This document shows, piece after piece, positions 1 to 11,371 of a stretch of 45,000 bases of DNA. Within the stretch, counting starts at the first letter, position 1. Each line of letters starts with the position of its first letter. The notes beneath the pieces are model-generated. The model did not search any database. It saw only the letters and a program-made list of their open reading frames with translations, and was not told the origin of the DNA. This stretch comes from Chrysomallon squamiferum (Eukaryota; Mollusca; Gastropoda; Neomphalida; Peltospiridae), in assembly GCA_012295275.1 (NCBI GenBank), contig CM022671.1, positions 14,539,456-14,584,455 on the forward strand. Direction: 5' to 3'. Made by a program: the position numbers and the translations under genes.

Positions 1-91
1 GAAATGTGATATCTATTACTTGAATCATCTACTGAATATGATGTATCTATGTATTTTGAGAAATGTACTGTCTTAAAACTGAAAATTTCTG

Positions 92-170
92 TAGGTACCA
101 CTTCAGTAGTTCATATTTTGATCATCGACATTTTGTCCGTTGATATTTTTAACCTGCTGACATTTTGTCC
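92..170 (-). repeat. Member of a dispersed GTCAACGG repeat family (fragment)
   Basis: Read on the minus strand, this stretch contains a core of the type ATCAACGGACAAAATGTCGA, followed by a segment close to ACTACTGAAGTGGTACCTAC. The same succession recurs at 23637-23705 on the plus strand, and related blocks form the inverted pair at 21791-22004 and 22857-23082. It lies in what is probably an intron of the gene ending at 1199. No coding capacity is seen, so this is an uncharacterised, probably transposon-derived repeat. Confidence 0.6.
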
Positions 171-426
171 AATAATCGATTCAGATGAAAACTGGTAAAT
201 TAAAAAGATTTTTAAATTTTATCAGTTTTTAGTAAATATTAAACAGTTCTTCTTATTGGTAAATAAAGTAAATAATAATTAATTTTATTTTCGACTATTT
301 GTTTTATTATTATTACTGTTGTTGTTGCTGCTGTTGTTTAAACCATTTGAAATAACTGATACTTTATTATGTAACTGTTACTTTAGTCATGTGTCTGTTG
401 ACGTAACGCGTTGATTTGTGTTTCAG

Positions 427-539
427 TATGAACGAAGTGTTGTCTCATTTCAACCCCTGCACGGTCAGGTCCAGAACTCAACAACGTCCCACGTCTATCT
501 CACTGCTTAGCGGAACAAGAAAACTACAGGAAGACAAAG
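427..539 (+). CDS. Penultimate coding exon of an unidentified protein, possibly a transcription factor
   Basis: The exon is bounded by a TTTCAG acceptor (421-426) and a GTAAAT donor (540 on). It has 113 bases. Only one frame is open: one leftover base, then 37 codons beginning MNEVLSHFNPCTVRSRTQ and ending near KLQEDK, then one base that joins the next exon to give Gly (phase 1). The two other frames hit stops. The segment is rich in Ser, Thr, Arg and Gln, as in disordered linkers of transcription factors. The ATG at 428 could be an alternative start, but the strong acceptor makes an internal exon more likely. No family motif is recognised. Confidence 0.6.
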
Positions 540-936
540 GTAAATGTGTGCTTTTGTTTTTCTGTTATATACATTGCGTTTAATAAACATTTACATTTAT
601 TTATTTAGTTATTTATTTATTTATTGTTTTAAACCGTTATAAACATAATAAAAAACACACCAGTTCCTGCCAGTAACATGAATGAATTTGATCATTTAAA
701 ATATATAATTCATTATGTATGTAAATTTTTCTGTATTTAAATGTTTATTTAGATTAATGTCAGAAACCCAGATCAAGAATATACAGTACATTGTTTAGAA
801 TTTTGCATATTTTAAATCATTTTTATACCAAATAAAACATTAAATGGATTAAAAATTCCATTTCTAAATAAAACATTCCAGTTACGTTCCAGTCAATGTA
901 CAATTATTTATTTAAATTTTGTTTTCCCCTCTTCAG

Positions 937-1199
937 GAGAATGTTCATCTCACGACCTGACTACCTCGCCGAGTGTTCTCACAGCAGGGCTGCCTTCTGG
1001 ACTGCACTACAGCCGCCCCGCGCAGATGTACACCGAGTGCTACACGTACACGCCCTACAGCGCAGACTCGTACATGGCCGCCGGGAAGGCTCGGCCCAGT
1101 CCGTACTGCCGCAACGTGGAGTACCCCTCCTACACCCCCAGGGTGAAGGGCTTCTACCCCAGCACGAACAGTTTTGGATACGGGTTCGAAAACAGATGA
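937..1199 (+). CDS. Terminal coding exon of the same protein (Tyr/Pro/Ser-rich C-terminus)
   Basis: A pyrimidine-rich CTTCAG acceptor (931-936) precedes the exon. Joined in phase 1 to the exon ending at 539, it encodes 86 further residues and stops at TGA 1197-1199. The protein is rich in Tyr, Pro and Ser, with blocks such as CYTYTPYSADSYMAAGK, PSPYCRNVEYPSY and ending STNSFGYGFENR. It is much more GC-rich than its surroundings, which supports real coding sequence. Tyr/Pro/Ser-rich low-complexity tails are typical of activation regions of homeodomain, Pax or T-box factors. No DNA-binding domain is in the window, so the identity is open. A large gene-poor tract with non-repetitive islands follows, as is common beside developmental regulators (inference). 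Confidence 0.7.
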
Positions 1200-2140
1200 C
1201 AAACATACACGACGACACCCAGGCTGCTGTTGACCGAACACAACAGCAACGAAGAGGATCTCAACGGAAAATGAAGATAAAAAAAAAAAAAATTGTTACA
1301 GTGACCGTCCTAGAAATCATGTTATTGCTGAATCACGTACATTTGATTCTTTTTATATAAACGTGTAATGTGCGTACTGTTAACACTGAAACATTTGTAT
1401 GTGGGTAAGAGTGGAAATCTGTCAGTATTCAGTGGAAAAACTTTGATGTCCTCTGAAAACGGTTTTGATTTTCTCCGAAGACGCTGAAGTTTTTTGAGGT
1501 CTTCCACTTCCATGATTAAGAAAACATATTTCCAGCTGAATGTTTTTAATATTTCTGAATTCGAGCTTCTCAGTAATGTTTACAGAACTGCCTGACAAGT
1601 GAAGGAACTGAAAGGCTACATCACCCCTGGAAATAAAATTTGATTCTTTTATATAAACGTGTAACATGAATACTGTTAACACTGAAACATTCTTAGACAC
1701 GATTTTGGAAATTATTCTCGTTTTCGTTTCTCATTTACCAACAACAAATACAAAATGGTGATTACTTACTCACGAGTTTTGTGTTTATAGTTTTTACACA
1801 GAACATTTTAACGTGTTTCTACTTTTCTTCAGCTGTCTGCATGGTTTAAAACGGCAACTAGATGTACATTTTGTTCAGTCTAATATCTTATGATTTCAAC
1901 GAGAAAAGACGACAACAGTTGTAATTGTGTCGCACTGACTTAGGCACTGATCTATTCTTTTGTAACGTGGACACTGCTGTATGTTAATACCGGATCAGAA
2001 TCTCTAGATGAATGTTTCAAAGAAAATTTGGAATCTTTTAATATTATTTAGTTTTTTTGTTTTTTTAACATTTATCAAATAGTATGTTTTTGTGACATCT
2101 TTATTTGTATATGTTTTCTTTAAAAATAAAATAATAAATA
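1200..2140 (+). other. 3' untranslated region and downstream flank, with candidate poly(A) signals
   Basis: No coding exon is seen after the stop at 1199. AATAAA hexamers occur at 1632-1637 and again as an AAAATAAAATAATAAA cluster near 2125-2140. Either could end the transcript. The tract contains a roughly 55-bp direct duplication, listed separately. Confidence 0.4.
1341..1397 (+). repeat. First copy of a 55-bp direct duplication (second copy 1638-1694)
   Basis: Both copies share ATTTGATTCT, then TTTATATAAACGTGTAA, then TACTGTTAACACTGAAACAT, with a few substitutions and one indel. The copies are about 297 bp apart within the presumed 3' untranslated region. It is a non-coding segmental duplication of unknown role. 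Confidence 0.8.
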
Positions 2141-2172
2141 GGTGTATTTATTTACAAGTATTTTAGGTCATA

Positions 2173-2203
<31 letters not shown>

Positions 2204-3407
2204 ACCGCAAACCGCAAACATTTGTAATGATTATAAAATGAAATAATGTGATAAACTTTTGCTCTGAGTTTTCTTTCGATCTTCAATGCAAAATTTTCTA
2301 GTTTCGTGTGTAATAATCTGTAGTAATTTTAATTATATTAAAACTGATAATATGTTTCTTTTTTATATGTTAGTAATTCATATTATCGTTATTCAATCAA
2401 ATAAAACAACATATTGCTAATAATCCACGTTACTGGTGTAAACTAGCAAACAGAGCATTTAAATACTACTTTATTTCTGTAATGATCATCATGTTATTTT
2501 TATCCGTTTGAAATTATTATTTTCATTACAGCCAAATTTGTGTCCCTCGCTTCAAATCATGGAGCGGACTAGCCACTCCCATTTCAAATAAATATCGCAG
2601 TGTTTCGACTTCGTAACATCTTAAAATATAGTTTAACAAATTATAGTTTGTTTGTTACCTTATGTCAAAAATGAACTCCACCACAAAGTAAATCTAACGC
2701 TGGTTCACGCATTTTTCACGTTCACGAATATCTCGTGACAGTACCAAGTTCGCTGGTCTTGATATTGTCGATGATTTTTTTTTTTTTTTTTATCATTTCT
2801 TCTATTTTCTTCTCTTTTATTTGTTTATTTATTATTTTTTTTTTTTTTTACCCTATAATAATGTTTAATTCACTGATTTTGAAAACATTGTTTAAGTCAG
2901 TTTTAAAACTGAAATTCGCGATATTAAGTGTAAATATAAAAAGAAATCGGCATTGTTATTTTATACGATAATCATCAACATTGATTCATTTCAAAAATAG
3001 ACTTGCGTGCTGCAATACAAAAAAAGACAGAAAGAAAGAAGAAAAAAAGGGGGCGGGGGGAAGAAACGCCGAAACAAAATAATAACATGAAAAACGATGT
3101 TATGATGATATCAGGTATTTCATTCTCACTTTTACAACAGTTTTGTAAAAATAAATTGTTTTAGAGAATTATTTAGTGAGTGTGTTTATGTATTCTTTTC
3201 TTAAAAAAAAAAAAAAAAATATAATTATGTTTTGTATTTTACTGAATAAATTATTTATATATTGTCCAGTGTTTTCTGTTTTTGCAAATCTTTCAGAAAA
3301 CTTTTCTATTTAAGAGATTTTCCTTCACTGTCGTGTTATTATTATTATTATGATTTTCTTTTTGAAACGATAAAATAAATTACAAATTGTGAATATGACT
3401 ACGTTAC

Positions 3408-3443
<36 letters not shown>

Positions 3444-3819
3444 ACTATATTATTCAGAAATATCAGATATAAATCTCGTTAATTAAAATTCTGGGTTCTT
3501 AAATTTAAATTTGGAAAACAAAATTTGTTGACAATGAAACAAAATCGTAAAACGATCGATTCATATAAATTGCTTTGTGTGGAGTAAGTCATCGATATTC
3601 AGGAATCCTTGGTTTCAGTTTTTCTGATTTTCTGGATCAAAAGATATCTAAATAATATACAACATTACAGCTCTTAATAACTAAGATATCCACTGATTCT
3701 GAAATAATACGCGCTGGTATAAACAAAGATTAAATATAAATTAAATTATTAAACGCGTTTCGCTAAGCAGTACTTATTTAATTATAGAGGACGATCTTAA
3801 CTTTGAGCGTAAACACGTT

Positions 3820-3823
<4 letters not shown>
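2141..3823. other. Intergenic AT-rich DNA, no gene seen
   Basis: It holds a TAAA microsatellite (2171-2204), T-runs at 2776-2791 and 2839-2849, a G-rich run near 3050-3060 and poly(A) runs at 3205-3219 and 3413-3440. The Phe-rich open frame at 2735-2971 is a translation of the T-runs. No splice-flanked coding segment was recognised. Confidence 0.6.

Positions 3824-3898
<75 letters not shown>
3824..3898. repeat. (GA)n microsatellite, about 75 bp
   Basis: It is an uninterrupted GA/AG dinucleotide array, in otherwise non-repetitive AT-rich DNA. Confidence 0.95.
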
Positions 3899-3901
<3 letters not shown>

Positions 3902-4059
3902 TGACTCCAGCCAACAAAATATTCATCGGATAGTCATAAAGTATAATAACGAAACATATTTTAAAGAATCATTTGGCATCCTGCGCTGTGAAAGTGGATA
4001 CGGAGACACAGTGAAACCGAGCACACGAAACTGTTGTTGCCTGCACTATTCCATCCATG

Positions 4060-4450
4060 CCATGTTGTAGTGGATTGTTTTCAGTTCACGCTCATGGCGT
4101 GCAGCAGAGGTTCGTGGTATTCGGCTCTAGAACACGTCTGTCGATTGCCGGCGAAGAAGCTAATTAATTTCTTGGCCTCCCGCGCGCGATCATCTTTGTA
4201 GCAAGTTTGGGGTTTCCTTTCACCTTGATGTTTGTTTTCCCTGCTGGAGCTGCGATCCTCCGGAGAGCGGAGTTCTGCCTGCAGCTGATTACCTCGTGAT
4301 GTGATCGCACCGCACCGTGACAGTGCCAACGTGGCCTCCGCTGTTTGTGTGTTTGTTTGCAAGCAGCGGCGCGGGGGGTTCTGCCATCGTGATACAGTCT
4401 CGTTGAAACGTCAACAGCGATGTTTGGATCGTCGTCGTTTTGGGCAATAT
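4060..4450. other. GC-richer, non-repetitive island; candidate conserved non-coding element
   Basis: This block stands out from the AT-rich flanks by base composition and sequence complexity. It includes a TAATTAATT homeodomain-type core near 4161-4170 and CpG-containing tracts. Overlapping minus-strand open frames exist (4081-4478), but they do not show convincing domain motifs or splice borders. A poly(A) run follows at 4491-4523. Regulatory function is inferred only from composition and position in a gene desert. Confidence 0.35.
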
Positions 4451-4489
4451 TGATCTTATTTTTAGTTATTTGCCACAATCATACGACAG

Positions 4490-4523
<34 letters not shown>

Positions 4524-4525
<2 letters not shown>

Positions 4526-5650
4526 ATGATGAAAAAAGAAAAGAAAAAGAAATTGTAGCTAGAAAATAAATAAACCATAAAAATAACACTGACGATTATT
4601 TAAATAGTATCTAAGTAACAGACGTTTATATTAACTTCGCTGAAGTAATGTGAATCTTGCAGGTTTAATGTTGCCGATGCTTTCAGCATTGCTGAAAATC
4701 ACGTACACGTAAAGTGCATTTACTTAATCATTAAGGACTGTCGTAACAATGAGAGATAAACAGTTTCGTTGTGAAATGAAGAAATTCTGTCACAAGATTT
4801 AAAAAATAATACCGTTTTTTAAACAGCACCTAAATTCATTATTTTTTATTCAGCAGTTATTAGGTACATACATGAACTTTTAAAATAGTGATATTGTCAC
4901 GGAAATGATCACTCTCATTTTCTTGCAGGAAATCAACTCCAGTTTTTATAAACAAGTAACGGGCGCTGGCTGGAACGGGAAAAAAGCGAAACAGACGAAA
5001 CGAGAAGGATTGATCCCCATATTTCAGAAACCTACCACAGTTCTTTTTCAAATAAAAACTTGTTTATCACGTGATGCGAATGATATTGAAAACAACTGGA
5101 ACTATATGAAACAATTCAATATGGCGGCAGTATCGTTTCTGTCATAGATTAATGATTGCGGTAAACACACGGCTTGAAATCTAAACATACAATCGTCAGA
5201 TGAAAGCAGCAAGGAAACATTATTAATGAAATATTTTAACCCTGTATTTATCATTCATGGACTAAAAAAGTTATTACTCAAAACAGTGTATGTTTGTTCA
5301 TTTTTTTTTTATTTTTTTTTTTTTTCCTCCGCAGGTATATTTTATAAACGTCTGTATTTGTGTGTGTAATCTACAAAGGTTCCTGCAATTTGTTGACTTC
5401 CTAAGTGGACCAGAATATCTCTTTTTTTTACGAAAAAAAAAAAAAAGAAAAAGAAAAAGAAAAATTAAATACATGAAGTTAAAATACCACAGGTATATAT
5501 ATACATACATATATATACATATTCGAAGTGTAAATAATACCTATAAACGAGAGCGATATTTTGTTCTATTTCAAACAGTAAATCACAACTGATTAGATTT
5601 TCAAAATCAACACCTGAAGTTGTCAGCTTCCTCCACACAGGACATCTGAT
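4524..5650. other. Intergenic AT-rich DNA, no gene seen
   Basis: Mostly unique AT-rich sequence with T-runs near 5300-5326 and an A-rich GAAAAA tract near 5431-5465. A motif of the YY1 type (ATATGGCGG) occurs near 5119. Short open frames on both strands (4860-5147) overlap each other and lack coding features. Confidence 0.5.
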
Positions 5651-5950
5651 CATGTATCAGTGTGGACAGATCATTTACCATTGTAGACTAGATCGTTTAC
5701 CAGTGTAGACTAGATTATATATCAGTGTTGACAGATTATTTACCAGTGTTGACAGATTATTTACCAGTGTAGACTAGATCATGTATAAATCTAGACAGAT
5801 CATTTATCAGTGTTGACAGATCATTTTCCAGTGTAGACTAGATCATGTATAAATCTAGACAGATCATTTATCAGTGTAGACTAATCATGTATCACTGTAG
5901 GCAGATCATTTATCAGTGTAGACTAGATCTTGTATCAGTGTAGAGAAATC
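5651..5950. repeat. Minisatellite with a 21-22 bp unit (array A)
   Basis: About thirteen imperfect units follow one another, each with a core close to CAGTGTAGACTAGATCATTTA. Two variants alternate (TAGACTAGAT and TTGACAGAT), giving a higher-order pattern of about 43 bp. A second array of the same family lies at 6855-7085. Confidence 0.85.
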
Positions 5951-6087
5951 TAGTTAAACTAATCTTCAGTTATATAATTAACTGGCTACAGCTGAAACTG
6001 TATCCTTGGCAAATTTGGTTTTACTGAGACGTGTTAGTCCAGCAGTAACATATATATAAATTTAAAAATATGCGTTTACGTATCTGT

Positions 6088-6142
6088 GTGTGTGTGTGTG
6101 TGTGAGTGTGTGTGTGTGAGTGTGTGTGTGTGTGTGTGTGTG
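6088..6142. repeat. (GT)n microsatellite with GA interruptions
   Basis: It is a GT array with three regularly placed GAGT interruptions. It is followed directly by a short ACTCACAC tract that is its inverse, so the two halves could fold back. Confidence 0.85.
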
Positions 6143-6598
6143 TACACTCACACACACTCACACGTATTCGCAGTCTGACTAAGAGTACATCAGTCTAATA
6201 TGTTGCGCGTGACGGTGAAGAGAGAAAAATAAATCAAAATCCCCAAAACATCTGGATAATAAAAACAAGTATATTCTACAATGAAACACGTTATTCGCGC
6301 AGACAAAGTTCTTTTTATTATTTGGTGTTCAGATGGAATAGATGAAAAATAAATTTTCTTTAATGAAATAATTCTACATTATAATGATGGTTTTGTAAAT
6401 TATAATAAGAGTCACTTTCGTTCAGAAGCAGGTATATAACGGTACATTTAGAAATTTTAACATTTTAACAATAGTAAATATGTTATTGTATGTATATGTA
6501 TTGGTATGTATGAATATGTTGTATATTATATGTACACCGATGCATCATTATTCACATTCATATCAATTCAGGTGCAAACTTAAAAACTGAAGTTAAAC

Positions 6599-6775
<177 letters not shown>

Positions 6776-6854
6776 TTAATAGTGAAGTTTTAACCATCCA
6801 GGAATGGCAATACCAGTGTTAATTAAATGTGTAAAATTTTGTCTTTTTAACGTA

Positions 6855-7085
6855 GACTAGATCATATACGAGTGTAGGCTAAATCATGCATCAATTTAGA
6901 CTTGATATTATATATACCTATAGACTAAACTTCACATATATGTGTGCTGACTAGATTATGTATCGGAGTAGACGAAATCATGTATCAGTAAAGGCTCGAT
7001 TATGCCTCACTGTAGACTAAATCGTGTATCAGTGTAGACTAGATTATGTATCAGTGTAGACTAGATTATGTATCAGTGTAAACTA
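6855..7085. repeat. Minisatellite with a 22 bp unit (array B)
   Basis: Units resemble AGATTATGTATCAGTGTAGACT. The right end (7015-7085) has three nearly identical copies; the left part is more degenerate. It is clearly the same family as array A at 5651-5950, in the same orientation, with about 900 bp between them. Confidence 0.85.
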
Positions 7086-9600
7086 CCACTTGCATTAGCT
7101 CGCACAAATACGTAATGTGACAGCGTCTGTCAAAGTGAGATATTTGATTTACGAGATATCTGGTTTTGGCACATGTTTCAAATTTCTCGATCTGCACGTA
7201 ACTAGCAACCTGCAGCTACGTTGAATAACTACTTTTACAGGTTTGCAAACCAGACACGGGTTGACGCCTGCATGTAAAACGCTGCGACCAAACGAGCGTG
7301 TTTTCTTTTACATACAAATAACTAAATTTTCTTACTTCACTCTTTGAAATTATTTCGTTATTATCCCTATTATTTATAATAATCCTTTTTTTTTTATATT
7401 TTTACAAATTCTTTAAAATCGTAAATGAAATCATTGTTATTATTATTTTTTTTATGTCGTTGTTGATCAAATAGAATTAAAGGTGGGGCCAGACACTGAG
7501 AAATTACTCTCTCTCTCTCTCTCTCTGGTATTACGACTGTTGTATATGATACTCTGGTTTCATCAACATCTGGAAAACACATCTGATCAGTCGTAAATGA
7601 TACATTTTCAAAGATGCTTTCTTCATTACCGTGAATTTAGAGTTCGATAAAAAGCCACATTTCTTGTTTACTTTTCGTTATAAAGAAGACCACTGGCCTT
7701 TTCAAAACAAATATTTAGTGAATCCATTTACAAACACTTTGGCTATGAAAAAAAAAAAAAAAAAACGTGATGTTACTGTTCGAAATTCTGAATTTTCTCA
7801 GGAATGTTTTCAAAAGCGAGATGCCTTCAGAAGTTCGTGCCTTTCCATTCGAGATAATTGTTGATATTTCTCTGCGAGATCTCGCCAAACGAGATTACCG
7901 AGAATAAAGAGGCGGAACAGTTGGAAAACACATGTGCAGGCTGGTATCAGTGTATTTGATTTGGTTGGCTATCTGTATGATCCAACTATTATCTTAGTGT
8001 CATACACCCTTACTCCGTTCTGCGTTCATATTTCTTTCAACATTTTTTGTTTTTTCTTTTCTTTCTTTGTGTCCCACTCTCACCCACTTCATTGTTTTTC
8101 ACACAACAATAACAACAACAACAATAATAATAAATTTAAAAAAAGTTTTATTATATAGTTTTGTCTATTACTCTCATGCTAAGTGTCAACAATGAAAATA
8201 AAAATTCCACGACAAGACACTTTTTTTTGCCATTGAAATATTTTAACAAGTTTAGTCAGTGCTTGTTTACACAAAACGATCTTATCTTGATCTTCAGAAA
8301 TGGCTTATTTCCTTTTTTTGTGAAAATTTATGGTGTGTTTTGTTTAGAGTTATAACAAAGCCTGTTGCTAGCTAGACAAATTGAAATTACAAATGCTTTG
8401 CTCGTGTAAAAACAGTTTCGGCGTCTAAGAAATCATTAAGAAATGCCTACAAAGCAAGGACACTGCAAAACAGTAGCAAAACAAATACACTACTTAAACT
8501 CACAAACACAGTTTTGTGGGATCGAACTTGTTTTGAATCTGTTAGTGAGAATGTGATTAACCGTTTATAAGAATAGATTAAATGTTTATAAAACTTCTAT
8601 TTTTACTACAAGAACTGGTTCCAGTTTGAGGACTATCGCCTGTATTTTACTAAGTAATTTAATTGAACAATAAAACCATCACCACCATCACTACAAGAAC
8701 AAGAGCAACAAAACCAGTAGTAATAATAACTTTAGTAATAATAACAGTGATGATGATGATGATGACGATAACAACGACAAGAAATAGAAAAAGGTACAAC
8801 CACTAAATTATATTTGAAAACTGCATTTTACTATGAAATAAGCAAATTTCCAAACGACAATAAATACATCAACATTTACACGTGCATGGATGATACCGCT
8901 TTGTGAACAGAAAAGAACAGCGACACACAAACTCACTGACAAGTTGTCACCTATGTAAACACAGCAGTGATCCACAAGCGCATCAACAAACAAAGTGTTT
9001 TCAATATTTATACAGTAAATATGTTGGTGAAATTTGTTGAAGAGCAACAACCACGGAAAACATATTCTGATATTGCTTTGAAGGACATTTACAATGATTG
9101 CAAATCCTAGACAGTTTGTTTTAATTAGACGGACGGATAATATTTCATTCGCAGTAATCAAAACATTTCCAGACAGGTCCTATCGGTTCATGAGTATTCG
9201 AGTTTTAATAGGTTAAACAACTGTAATAGGTTACAGTCGATAATGTAAAGACAGAGATATTTACTATTAAAATGTGTCCCATAAAAAAATTTTTTATAAA
9301 TTAATTGACAATACATACAGAAACAATTCTGAGATCATTTCAGTTTGTGGTTGTTTCCAGTCACGTGATCAGACATTTGGATGAGCAGTCTCTGTGTCAT
9401 ATTCTCGCTCAGTATTGTATCTAGTCCTAACTCGCGTTCTTTCTGCAGCTGAAGTAACATTTGAACATACACCAAAATAAAATAATTATATTGTGTCAGA
9501 TCGAAACTAGCGTTTGTTGAAAACGAAGGTTTTTCAGTAGAATGATCTGCAGTTAGCATTAATCTGTTTAAATATTAAATATAATAATAATAATAATACA
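7086..9600. other. Intergenic AT-rich DNA, no gene seen
   Basis: Unique AT-rich sequence with a short CT microsatellite (7506-7526), a poly(A) run (7749-7765) and a GATGAT tract (8749-8766). The 117-residue minus-strand frame at 8808-9161 and the plus-strand frame at 7631-7864 have no recognisable motif and no splice-flanked coding look. Confidence 0.5.
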
Positions 9601-9604
9601 CGTA

Positions 9605-9612
9605 TGACGTCA
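9605..9612. promoter_or_regulatory. Palindromic CRE-type site TGACGTCA
   Basis: A perfect 8-base cAMP-response-element palindrome. Further copies occur at 17522-17529 and 34059-34066. Activity is not implied; matches this short are expected now and then by chance. Confidence 0.3.
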
Positions 9613-9636
9613 CGGGTAATACTTAAGAGATTTTAA

Positions 9637-9683
<47 letters not shown>

Positions 9684-9873
9684 AATACAGAAAAAAGAAA
9701 AAGAAAAGAAAAAGAAAAGGAAAGAAAAGAAAAGGAAAAAAAGAAGAAGAAAAAAGTATCGCTCTTTTCAGAGAAATCCATGTAGTCGCGGAATCCAGTT
9801 TCCTGTTACAAGTCATTTATCAGTGATGTTACTACTATTACTACTCTACTACTATTACAACCATTACAACAAC

Positions 9874-9876
<3 letters not shown>

Positions 9877-9958
<82 letters not shown>

Positions 9959-10078
9959 CTAACTGCCACTGATATTGCTGCAACTACTACGTTTAATAGT
10001 AGCAGTAGTTCTTGTTGTTGTAGTAGTAGCAGTAGTAGTAGTAATAGTAGTACAAGTAGAAATAGTAGTAGTAAGGAA

Positions 10079-10115
<37 letters not shown>

Positions 10116-10325
10116 TTAATCATAGTAATAATAATAAATGTTATGATTATTATTATTATTATTATTCCTAACTGCCACTAACTGCTGCAACTACTACGTT
10201 TAATATTAGTAGTAGTAAGGGAAACTAATAAATGTCATTGTTGTTGTTGTTGTTGTTATTATTATGATTATTATTATTATTATCATCATCATCATCATCG
10301 TCGTCATTACTATTACTATTATTCC
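9877..10325. repeat. Tandem segmental duplication containing (AAT)n and (ATT)n arrays
   Basis: An AAT array runs straight into an ATT array (9877-9957), making a long self-complementary tract. It is followed by CCTAACTGCCACT and, after a short gap, TGCTGCAACTACTACGTTTA (9958-9995). The same order recurs: AAT array from 10079, TTA array to 10165, then the same CCTAACTGCCACT / GCTGCAACTACTACGTTTAA block at 10167-10204. The offset is about 209 bp. A partial third CCTAAC follows at 10323. Confidence 0.8.
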
Positions 10326-10459
10326 TAACAGTTAATAAGCGTTAACAACGTAAAGTTTTGTTAAATAAGCCATTAATCATCAATTCTTTGAAACGCACAG
10401 AGAAATAAATGATAAAGGGAAATAGCAGGAACCACTTAAAACATGATTAATAATTATTA

Positions 10460-10690
10460 TCGTTCGCCCGCCATTTCTTCCGTCCGTGGCACTTTGAAGC
10501 GTCTGCTCTTATCACTCAGCCAGGTTGCTGCAGGAATTATATTTACACTCGCAGATAAACTAACTACCTCAATACTCCGATTGTACGTTAATATACCGAA
10601 TAACATCTCCCGTGCGTTAATGGGGCTCTGTTTAAATCAGAATGGAAGAAGGAAATCATCTCGTTGACGACATGCACTTTGCGTAACGAT
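10460..10690. other. Non-repetitive, GC-richer island; candidate regulatory element
   Basis: Between repeat-dense flanks there is a complex block with CpG-containing sequence. A 74-residue plus-strand frame (10443-10667) crosses it, but it has no family motif and no convincing splice sites, so a non-coding element is preferred. Confidence 0.3.
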
Positions 10691-10854
10691 CTCGAATCGT
10701 TCACCGAGACGTCTGGTAGTAAATGACGGTGATAATAGTGACTGTTGTACAGTCTATCTGGTGTACGTTTTGCTGGTGTTCATTTTTTGTGTCGTAATTA
10801 ACGATTACGGATATAAGACTGTTTTATTAAGAAGGTGGATCGGGTAGAACGTGC

Positions 10855-10929
10855 AAATAGTTAGAGGAATGTTATTAATTATTTTGTAACGTTTAAAATA
10901 ATCATTAATGTGTAGAAGAAGATATGTGA

Positions 10930-10971
<42 letters not shown>

Positions 10972-11056
10972 TAATTTCATGCTGACAGAGGAATGTTTTT
11001 AATTACGTCGTGCGTTTAAAATAATCATTAATTATACAGAAGAAGATGTGTGACTA

Positions 11057-11090
<34 letters not shown>
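10855..11090. repeat. Two-copy tandem repeat (about 124 bp unit) ending in long poly(T)
   Basis: Each copy carries GAGGAATGTT, then GTTTAAAATAATCATTAAT, then AGAAGAAGAT and GTGACTATT, and ends in a T-run (10931-10969 and 11058-11084). On the minus strand these are poly(A)-headed units, so a tailed retroposed element duplicated in tandem is one possibility. Confidence 0.75.
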
Positions 11091-11091
<1 letters not shown>

Positions 11092-11227
11092 ATTTCCAGC
11101 GTTAGTAAGTGTTTTTAAGTAGTGTCAGATAACTGTACTATCCTCTGTACTACAGATCAAATAACATTTTAAATAACAAATCTAACGAGTACGGATTATT
11201 TGGTGATTTGTGGATTTATGAAATATT

Positions 11228-11316
11228 AAAATAAAATAAAATAAAATAAAATAAAATAAAATAAATGATGATGATAATAAATAATAATAATAATAATTAT
11301 TATTATTATTATTATT

Positions 11317-11369
<53 letters not shown>
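11228..11369. repeat. (AAATA)n followed by self-complementary (AAT)n/(ATT)n tract
   Basis: AAATA units (11228-11265) are followed by AAT, then ATT, then AAT blocks. The adjacent complementary blocks could form a long AT hairpin. Confidence 0.9.

Positions 11370-11371
<2 letters not shown>

Noticed and set aside
945-1241. Minus-strand frames of 98 and 79 residues opposite the exon at 937-1199
   Set aside because: They are shadows of the GC-rich plus-strand exon; that exon has splice phase and a stop in agreement, these do not.
8808-9161. 117-residue minus-strand open frame
   Set aside because: It has no recognisable motif, AT-rich codons, no supporting splice sites, and its flanks look intergenic.
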